Below are positions 58,498 through 64,000 of a DNA stretch of 64,000 bases, in pieces. The notes below the pieces were generated by a model, which worked only from the letters and a program-made list of their open reading frames with translations, was not told where the DNA came from and ran no database searches. The stretch is from Arthrobacter sp. M4 (GTDB lineage Bacteria > Actinomycetota > Actinomycetes > Actinomycetales > Micrococcaceae), in assembly GCF_020251205.1 (NCBI RefSeq), contig NZ_JAIWYX010000001.1, positions 558,001-622,000 on the forward strand, written 5' to 3'. The position numbers were made by a program, and so were the translations under genes. The stretch's first letter is position 1; the number at the start of each line of letters is the position of its first letter.

Positions 58498-59994
58498 TTA
58501 GACGTCGGGTTCGCGTGCGGTGGTGGTGTCGGTGAACTCGATGCTCTGTGCTGTACAGTTGCGGCGTTCCAGGACGACACCGGCGATGAAGGCGACGGGG
58601 ACCATGGCGAGCAGCCAGTTGGCTGTTACGGGGTCGCCGCCAATGAGCGTGGTGAAGTTGCTGATCACTGAGCAGAGGACCGCGGCCATCAGCACCACCG
58701 CCAGGGCTGGTGCGATGATTGTCTGCCAGATGCCCTGGCCGCCGTGGCGGCGAAAGAAAACGACGACTGCTGCAGAAGCCAGGACGTAGAGAACGAGCAG
58801 GGCCACTACCGCGATACCGGCGAACCAGGTGAAGAGCGTCAGGACCGGATCCAGGTTCAGGATGGCGAAGGGCATGGTCATGATCAGCGCCATAACGGTC
58901 TGTACTCTCGCCGCTGCGAAGGGTGCGGCGTGGGAGTTCGTCCTGGCAAGGCTCGAGGGCATGGAGCCGCGTTGGGCGAGCGAGTGCAGGTAGCGGTTGA
59001 TGGCGTTGTGGAAGGCGATGATTCCGGCAAGGACCGACGTAATGAGGAAGATCCCGCCCACTGGGCCGGCCCATTGACCGAGTTTGTCGACTGCGGCGGC
59101 GAAGAAGAACGAGGTGGCATCGCCAGATTCGACTGCTGCCCCGGCCGCTGCTGTTACTGAGCTGGCACCGTAGTAGGAGACGAGCATCCAGGTGATGAAG
59201 GCGAAGAAGATGGCGATGACACTGACGGAGAGATAGGTTGCGCGGGCGACCGTGCGGCGCGGGTCCTTCGCTTCATCGGAGTAGATTGCCGTGGATTCGA
59301 AGCCGAACATGGAGGCGACGGCGAACATGATGGCCACGCCCGGGGCGCCGGCCGCAATGGCGGCCGGCGAGAAGCTGGCTGCCAGGTCCAAGCCTTCGTG
59401 GCCTCCCCCCGAACTGAGGACACTGATGCCGAAGGCCAGCAGGATGGCCACTTCGGCGCCGACGAGCATGGCCAGGAACTTCGCTCCTAGCTCGATGTTC
59501 CGGGAACCGAGGACCTGGACGCCGGCCATGGTCGCCAAGACGAGCAGCCACCACGGGACACTCAGTCCAGTGTAGGTGGCAACCAGGGCGCTCAGGCTTG
59601 CCCCGTACAGCCCGTACATGCAGGCCTGGACTGTGCCGTAGGCCAAAAGCGCGAGCCAGGCCGACCCTGCTCCAGCGTAGCGGCCGAGTCCTGCCGTGAC
59701 GTACGCGTAGAAGGCGCCATTGGCGCGGATCTTGCGGCTCATGGCGATGAACCCAACGGCGAAGATGATGATGACGACGCCGACGGTCAGGTAGGCACCC
59801 GGCGCGCCGGGGCCGTTGCCAAGGAGGACTGTGAGACCGGATGCCCCTGCAATACCGGTCAGCGGCGCTTGGGCCGAGAGGACGAAGAACAAGATTCCGA
59901 TGACTCCGATGGAGCCCTTCTTCAGCTCGGTTCCCGGCCTGGTCACCGGCTTCGTTGCCGCTGTGGAGCCCGAGGGGGTTTCTGTGTGCGACAT
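58498..59994 (-). CDS. APC-superfamily amino acid/amine permease
   Basis: A 498-residue transporter with about 12 helices. ELKKGSIGVIGILFFVLSAQ begins helix 1, SRKIRANGAFYAYVTAGLGR is the helix 2-3 region, and MFGFESTAIYSDEAKDPRRT is the conserved helix 6 segment with an acidic residue for substrate or cation. It probably imports the amine (for example putrescine) oxidised by the neighbouring enzyme. I chose ATG 59994; the longer open frame reads antisense through the oxidase gene. Confidence 0.9.
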   Translation of the reverse strand: MSHTETPSGSTAATKPVTRPGTELKKGSIGVIGILFFVLSAQAPLTGIAGASGLTVLLGNGPGAPGAYLTVGVVIIIFAVGFIAMSRKIRANGAFYAYVTAGLGRYAGAGSAWLALLAYGTVQACMYGLYGASLSALVATYTGLSVPWWLLVLATMAGVQVLGSRNIELGAKFLAMLVGAEVAILLAFGISVLSSGGGHEGLDLAASFSPAAIAAGAPGVAIMFAVASMFGFESTAIYSDEAKDPRRTVARATYLSVSVIAIFFAFITWMLVSYYGASSVTAAAGAAVESGDATSFFFAAAVDKLGQWAGPVGGIFLITSVLAGIIAFHNAINRYLHSLAQRGSMPSSLARTNSHAAPFAAARVQTVMALIMTMPFAILNLDPVLTLFTWFAGIAVVALLVLYVLASAAVVVFFRRHGGQGIWQTIIAPALAVVLMAAVLCSVISNFTTLIGGDPVTANWLLAMVPVAFIAGVVLERRNCTAQSIEFTDTTTAREPDV

Positions 59995-60040
59995 GGTGGA
60001 TGTCAACCTTCTTTGAGGATTTTGGGGGATTGCGGTGCGC

Positions 60041-61345
60041 CTAGGCGAGGTGCTGGTTGGCGATCGTGCGGGCTGCTTCGAGTCCGCTTTCGATCGCGCC
60101 GTCGATGAAGCCGCCCCAGCCGTTGGCGAAGTCCGATCCTGCGAACAGGAGCGGGCCGTGCTGTTGTTGGAAGCCGGGCAGTGATTCGGTGAGGAAGCCG
60201 GTGCGGTGCATGGGCCAGGTCTGGCGGGCAAGGGGGTCGTTGGTCCAGTCATGGCTCGCGACATCCAGGACCTCCAGGTCGGGCACCAGCAAGTCCAGCG
60301 CTACCTGGACCTGGGCCTTGTCTGCCCCGTCAAGGCGGGCGGTGTCGGGTCCGAAGGCGACGAGGATCGTGTTGCCGTCCTGGTCATACTCGGCCTGGGC
60401 GAAGTTCAGGGGCCATTCGGCCGAGCCGAGGGCGACGAACGGCTTGACCTCGCCCTTGACCGTGATCCAGACCTTGATGCCTTTGGAGATCTGGCCCTCG
60501 TTGATGGCCGTTTGCTCCTGCGCCGGCAGCGACGGCTCGAATTCGACCGCCCCCAGTGCGCCCAGTGGGAGCGTGCTGATGACATATCCTGCCTCGAAGG
60601 TTCCACCGTCCGTGGTGGAGACCGTCGCTTTGTCGGCAGCGTAGTTGACCGAGGCGACGGTTGTCCCGAGACGGACGTCGGTACCGGCAGCAATACCGTT
60701 GATGAGCTTCCCGGTACCACCCTGGATTTTGAAGGTGGCGCAAGCTTCGAAGTTGACCATCCAGTCCCCGTTGGTCAGGGCAACCCAGCGCAGGGCTTGG
60801 GTGAATGCCGCCCCGGCCACGGGGCCATTGAAGTTCAGCGCCCAGAAGGATTCCAAGATGTCCCGCGAGTACTCCGAGAGGCCCAGCTCAATGAACTTGT
60901 CCGGAAGAGATACCTCGTCGATGCTTTTGATCTCGGTGCTGGTGAAGGGGCTGAACGGTTGGGGGAAGTAGTTCCGTGATCCCTGCACCAGTTTCCGGTT
61001 GGGTTCATCGATCTCCCCCAGCAGCTGGTCCGGGGTGCCTTCGTGGCGTTGGCCGGCCGCCCACCAGTACGCCCGCTCGGGGACCGGGCTCTGGACCGTT
61101 CCCAGACCGTAGCGTTTCATTTCGGCCCAAACGTAGGGCTGGGTCCAGTGCACCCAGGTCCCGCCCATCTCCAGGGGCCTGCCCAGCCGGTCGTCGAGCC
61201 AGGTGCGGCCTCCGATCCGGTCGCGTGCTTCGAGGACGATCACTTTCAAGCCGGCCTGACGGAGTTCGCGGGCTGCGGTTAGTCCGGCAAAGCCTGCGCC
61301 GATGATGACGACGTCTGCCTGCTCAGGGGTGGGGGTGGTAGTCAC
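60041..61345 (-). CDS. Flavin monoamine oxidase family protein (putrescine-oxidase-like)
   Basis: A 434-residue FAD amine oxidase. The dinucleotide-binding motif is VVIIGAGFAGLTAARELRQA, then VIVLEARDRIGGRTW and GGTWVHWTQPYVWAE. The C-terminal FAD closure reads LLFAGSDFANGWGGFIDGAI; no cysteine for covalent FAD is present at the usual site. It deaminates a primary amine to an aldehyde, releasing ammonia and H2O2. Position next to an APC permease and ALDH remnant suggests a diamine or aromatic amine substrate. Confidence 0.9.
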   Translation of the reverse strand: MTTTPTPEQADVVIIGAGFAGLTAARELRQAGLKVIVLEARDRIGGRTWLDDRLGRPLEMGGTWVHWTQPYVWAEMKRYGLGTVQSPVPERAYWWAAGQRHEGTPDQLLGEIDEPNRKLVQGSRNYFPQPFSPFTSTEIKSIDEVSLPDKFIELGLSEYSRDILESFWALNFNGPVAGAAFTQALRWVALTNGDWMVNFEACATFKIQGGTGKLINGIAAGTDVRLGTTVASVNYAADKATVSTTDGGTFEAGYVISTLPLGALGAVEFEPSLPAQEQTAINEGQISKGIKVWITVKGEVKPFVALGSAEWPLNFAQAEYDQDGNTILVAFGPDTARLDGADKAQVQVALDLLVPDLEVLDVASHDWTNDPLARQTWPMHRTGFLTESLPGFQQQHGPLLFAGSDFANGWGGFIDGAIESGLEAARTIANQHLA

Positions 61346-61380
61346 GGCGGAATCTGCTTTCAGGAAAATCCGGGCGGGTA

Positions 61381-61737
61381 TCAGGAGTAGACGAAAAATT
61401 CAGTGGTGTCTGCCACGACGGTCCACCGGGTCTGGGTGCCCTTATTGAACGACGCCGCGGAGCCGGGGGTGAGGTCGAAGCTTTCGCCGCCTTCAATTTC
61501 GATATGCAGGTGACCTTCGAGGATGTGCAGGGTCTCATCGGCTTCGATCAGCAGGTCGAACGGCTCTGGGGCTTCGGCCGTGGTGACGTGCCAGAAACCG
61601 GAGGAAAGAGCTGGCCGGTCACCTTCACCCGGGCGGCGAACCCACTGGACCTGGCCCAGGATGAAGGGCTCGTACTTCTGCGGGTCGAAAGCGTCGTGGA
61701 TGGAAAAGCCGGTCGTGGTGGTCGGTATTGCGGACAT
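61381..61737 (-). CDS. Cupin-domain protein
   Basis: A 118-residue single-cupin (EutQ/DUF861-like) protein. Motif 1 reads ADETLHILEGHLHIE and motif 2 LTPGSAASFNKGTQTRWTV, so the His ligands are largely absent; it may be a non-metal ligand-binding protein. I chose ATG 61737, seven bases after AAGGAG. It is the first gene of the amine operon, directly behind the TetR operator pair. Its role there is unknown. Confidence 0.8.
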   Translation of the reverse strand: MSAIPTTTTGFSIHDAFDPQKYEPFILGQVQWVRRPGEGDRPALSSGFWHVTTAEAPEPFDLLIEADETLHILEGHLHIEIEGGESFDLTPGSAASFNKGTQTRWTVVADTTEFFVYS

Positions 61738-61758
61738 CAAAGTCTCCTTCAATCAGAA

Positions 61759-61774
61759 CTAAGCGAATGCTTAG
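61759..61774. promoter_or_regulatory. TetR-type operator, copy 1
   Basis: CTAAGC-GAAT-GCTTAG with 6-bp arms; outer bases (AA/TT) extend the palindrome to 61757-61776. It lies 22 bp before the cupin start. Confidence 0.75.
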
Positions 61775-61792
61775 TTGTGTGTTGAATCACAT

Positions 61793-61808
61793 CTAAGCAT
61801 TTGCTCAG
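61793..61808. promoter_or_regulatory. TetR-type operator, copy 2
   Basis: CTAAGC-ATTT-GCTCAG has the same arms as copy 1 with one mismatch. The centres are 34 bp apart. Confidence 0.7.
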
Positions 61809-61850
61809 GAAGTACGTCAATACTGCATTTCGGAAAGCTAGAATCGATCC

Positions 61851-62435
61851 ATGAACGGCGACAAACACAAGGGGTACGGGACCGGCCGGGAGGCGTTATT
61901 GGCCGCGACAGTGCACGTCGTTGCCGCCAAGGGCCTCAGGGGTGCGACCTTCCGCGCTGTCGCCGAGCAGGCGGGAGTGAACAACAGCCTGGTGGCACAC
62001 CACTTCGGGACCCGCGATGCACTCATCGAGGCCGCTCTGGAGTGGTCGGTCAAGCGGTCCATCGGCCTGTCGCAGCTGGAAGAACTCCCGGACACAGAAG
62101 AGGAATTCTGCCAAAGCATCCTGGCGTTGATTGCCGATAATCCTGACCTCCAGGTTTTCCAGTACGAGATGATCCTTGAGTCCCGGCGCCGACCCGAGCT
62201 TGCCGGTGCCGTGCGGCGGCTGTACGCCAGCTACGTCGCCGCGCTCTCGGAGGGGTTGCGCCGGATCGGCTTCGACGGCCAAAACGGCGCCGCCGAGGCC
62301 GCTTTTGCCGCATTGGATGGGCTGGTCCTCCAGCTGCTGGCGGGGGTGGATCCCAAGGGAGTCGAGAACGCCATCCGGTACCTGTGGGTTGCCTTGGGCG
62401 GTGACGTGACCGAACCCGCCGCCAGCGCCAGCTGA
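61851..62435 (+). CDS. TetR/AcrR-family transcriptional regulator
   Basis: A 194-residue regulator. The N-terminal HTH is FRAVAEQAGVNNSLVAHHFG, then TRDALIEAALEWSV. The C-terminal half (QYEMILESRRRPELAGAVRR) is a TetR ligand domain. Divergent from the cupin/amine oxidase/permease operon, it should repress that operon and itself through the CTAAGC-N4-GCTTAG pair. The inducer is probably the amine. Confidence 0.9.
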   Translation: MNGDKHKGYGTGREALLAATVHVVAAKGLRGATFRAVAEQAGVNNSLVAHHFGTRDALIEAALEWSVKRSIGLSQLEELPDTEEEFCQSILALIADNPDLQVFQYEMILESRRRPELAGAVRRLYASYVAALSEGLRRIGFDGQNGAAEAAFAALDGLVLQLLAGVDPKGVENAIRYLWVALGGDVTEPAASAS

Positions 62436-62947
62436 CACGACACTACTGTGCCCCGGCCGGACGAGTCAGGGCACAGCTTCGTCCTTGCCGGTCGGGTGCG
62501 CCTAGCAAGCCCTGGACGGGCTGAGGGCGGCCAGATTCAGGTACGACATTCCAGCCCTTGCAAAACGGTAATACTGGCCCCGGGCGCGGCGGAGCCCTGA
62601 GGAGCCGGGCGCGGCGGAGCCCTGAGGAGCCGGGCGCGGCGGAACTCTGCGGAGCCGGGCGCGGACTCAACAGCCGGCCGCGAAGTGGACCCCCATTTCT
62701 CAACACCCCTGCCTACATTGGGTGCAATCCGTCATTGCTTCTCGTGCCGAGCAGCTTTCCAAAACGGTATACAGAAATTGGCGCAACCAAGGCTGCGGCG
62801 CTCATAAATTCCCGGATTTATGGGCTTGAATCAATTCTTAGCATGATTGAAACCTCCGCGAAACAGCTTTTGGGATACAAAATGGGTATCCCTTTCGGCG
62901 CCGATCTTATCGGGGCCGGCCCTCCCCTTCATGCCGTGGAGTTACAC
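62436..62947. other. Gene-free stretch
   Basis: About 510 bp without a supported gene. It holds a 25-bp tandem repeat (62581-62664) and, before the MFS start, an A+T-richer region that may contain its promoter (for example TATACA near 62770). Confidence 0.5.
62581..62664. repeat. 25-bp tandem repeat, about 3.4 copies
   Basis: The unit CGGGCGCGGCGGAGCCCTGA plus GGAGC occurs at 62581-62605 and 62606-62630 (identical), then 62631-62655 (diverged), with a partial fourth copy to 62664. It is extremely G+C-rich and intergenic. Confidence 0.85.
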
Positions 62948-64000
62948 ATGACTGCTGTATCCCGCACTACCGGGTCACCGGCACCGTCCCCGGGCGGTAC
63001 CGTCGCCTCTGTCCTTGACTCGATCGGATTCACCCGCGCCCAGTTCTGGGTCTTTCTGCTGATCCTCGCCGGTGAGTTCTTCAACACCCTCGAGCAGAAC
63101 TCCGTTGGCGCCATGGCCACCCACATCAAAGGGTCGCTGCAGATCAGCGACGTCCAACTCACCGCAATCAACACCGCTACCGTCGTCGGCGGGCTCATAG
63201 GCCGGGTCCTCGCCGGCTGGCTCGCCGACCGGTACGGCCGGCGCTTCTCCCTCAGCTTCAATCTGCTCATCTACACCCTCGGCGGCCTCCTGAGCGCCGT
63301 CTCGTTCAACTACGAAATGCTCCTCGTCAGCCGGCTCATCGTCGGTATCGGCATCGGCGGCGAGTTCATGATCGGCATCGTGATGCTCTCCGAAATGGTC
63401 GCCACCCGGTTCCGCGGCATCGCAATCGGAGCCATCAACGTCGGCGCCGGCGGCCTCGGCAACTTCATCTCCTACGGCCTGTTCCTTCTCCTGCTGGGAC
63501 CATTGGAAATACCGCTGGGAGGCGAAGACGCCGTCTGGCGCTGGTCATTCGTCATCCTCGCCGTCCCCGCCCTCCTGGTGGTCCTTTACCGGCGGCGGCT
63601 GCCCGAGACCCCGCGGTTCCTGCTCTCGAAGGGACGCGTCACCGAAGCGAACCAGTCACTCGCCATCCTCGCATCCGACTCGCTCCGCCCCACCAAGGAA
63701 CGTCCGAAAGTGGAACTCAGCTTGGAGGACCTCCCCCCGGTTCCGCTCCGCTCCTCGCCGGCGGCGGTCTTCCACCGCCTCGTCCTCCGGCGGACGGCCG
63801 CCCTCGGTGTCGCATCCTGGATGGCATTCGGGTCCCAAGTCACGCTGAACTTCCTGATGCCCACGCTCCTTGTTGAACGCGGTTACTCTGTGTCGGAGAG
63901 CCTGCTCTACACCATGATCATGAACATCGGCTCGTTGCTAGGCGCCACCACCGCTGCGGTCATTGCAGGAAAGGTCGGGCGGCGCACCGCCGTCACTGTC
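62948..64000 (+). CDS. MFS transporter, partial (runs off window end)
   Basis: The first 351 residues of a major facilitator. After a 25-residue polar N-terminus, helix 1 reads FWVFLLILAGEFFNTLEQNS. The loop 2-3 motif is GWLADRYGRRFSLSF, and LIVGIGIGGEFMIGIVMLSE and LPETPRFLLSKGR are typical of the metabolite:H+ symporter (sugar-porter-like) family. The frame is open to the last base. Its substrate is unknown; it may belong to the next locus rather than to the amine operon. Confidence 0.85.
   Translation, partial: MTAVSRTTGSPAPSPGGTVASVLDSIGFTRAQFWVFLLILAGEFFNTLEQNSVGAMATHIKGSLQISDVQLTAINTATVVGGLIGRVLAGWLADRYGRRFSLSFNLLIYTLGGLLSAVSFNYEMLLVSRLIVGIGIGGEFMIGIVMLSEMVATRFRGIAIGAINVGAGGLGNFISYGLFLLLLGPLEIPLGGEDAVWRWSFVILAVPALLVVLYRRRLPETPRFLLSKGRVTEANQSLAILASDSLRPTKERPKVELSLEDLPPVPLRSSPAAVFHRLVLRRTAALGVASWMAFGSQVTLNFLMPTLLVERGYSVSESLLYTMIMNIGSLLGATTAAVIAGKVGRRTAVTV

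Noticed and set aside
59995..60264. Upstream extension of the amine permease frame
   Set aside because: It is a shadow of the amine oxidase gene; ATG 59994 fits the usual transporter N-terminus.
62581..62664. Possible CRISPR array or origin iterons
   Set aside because: The units are directly adjacent with no spacers, very G+C-rich, with no cas, rep or dnaA genes nearby.

Overview
This is a G+C-rich chromosomal segment of an actinobacterium. The mix of genes (ECF41 and ECF42 sigma factors with their partner genes, a fused StyA2B monooxygenase, an HspR/Hsp20 pair, CUT1 sugar ABC systems without ATPase genes, an amine-oxidase operon) is what I associate with the Arthrobacter/Paenarthrobacter group of Micrococcaceae. 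That is recognition from memory, not a computed placement. I saw no rRNA, tRNA, insertion sequence, phage or CRISPR features.

Layout. 0.3-8.1 kb: stress and housekeeping genes. They are an ECF42 sigma factor with its YciI partner, a lipoprotein, a DHFR-like reductase, an ECF41 sigma factor with its carboxymuconolactone-decarboxylase-like partner, a DUF2306-type membrane protein divergent from a TetR regulator, and an alpha/beta hydrolase. 8.3-28.0 kb: an aromatic catabolic region. An AraC regulator faces an upper operon for an indole-type substrate (small peptide, SDR, second small peptide, StyA-like oxygenase, StyA2B fusion, FAD oxidoreductase, isatin-hydrolase-like enzyme, TPP enzyme). A PaaX-type repressor, a 46-residue peptide, a thioesterase and a RidA protein follow. 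A lower operon then carries an FAH-family hydrolase, a cupin, a TesB thioesterase, 2-aminobenzoate-CoA ligase and 2-aminobenzoyl-CoA monooxygenase/reductase, followed by an aromatic-acid MFS carrier. 28.2-35.2 kb: an ABC importer, LacI regulator and GH95 fucosidase. 35.3-39.1 kb: a second PaaX regulator, a wrecked amino acid permease, tryptophan 2,3-dioxygenase and kynureninase. 39.1-41.1 kb: a hypothetical protein, a J-domain protein interrupted by a tandem repeat, Hsp20 and HspR. 41.2-48.4 kb: a LacI-controlled ABC/ThuA/Gfo-Idh-MocA sugar cluster containing one internally deleted gene. 48.6-57.9 kb: an AraC regulator, then a ROK-controlled ABC/oxidoreductase/isomerase cluster. 58.1-62.4 kb: an amine catabolism operon (decayed aldehyde dehydrogenase, permease, flavin amine oxidase, cupin) with a divergent TetR regulator. 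62.4-64.0 kb: a repeat-bearing gene-free stretch and the start of an MFS gene that runs off the window.

How the genes work together. Two routes appear to converge on anthranilate: tryptophan through kynurenine (36.9-39.1 kb), and indole or a related compound through isatin (9.4-17.6 kb). Anthranilate would then be activated to its CoA thioester and hydroxylated/reduced (22.5-26.6 kb). The neighbouring thioesterases, cupin, FAH hydrolase and RidA protein suggest a lower pathway that I cannot match to a described one. A 12-bp palindrome (TGACG-NN-CGTMA) lies in front of three of these transcription units and in weaker form before a fourth, suggesting common control. Two homologous tiny ORFs sit inside the upper operon, the second translationally coupled to the oxygenase gene. 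These are the most interesting features of the window.
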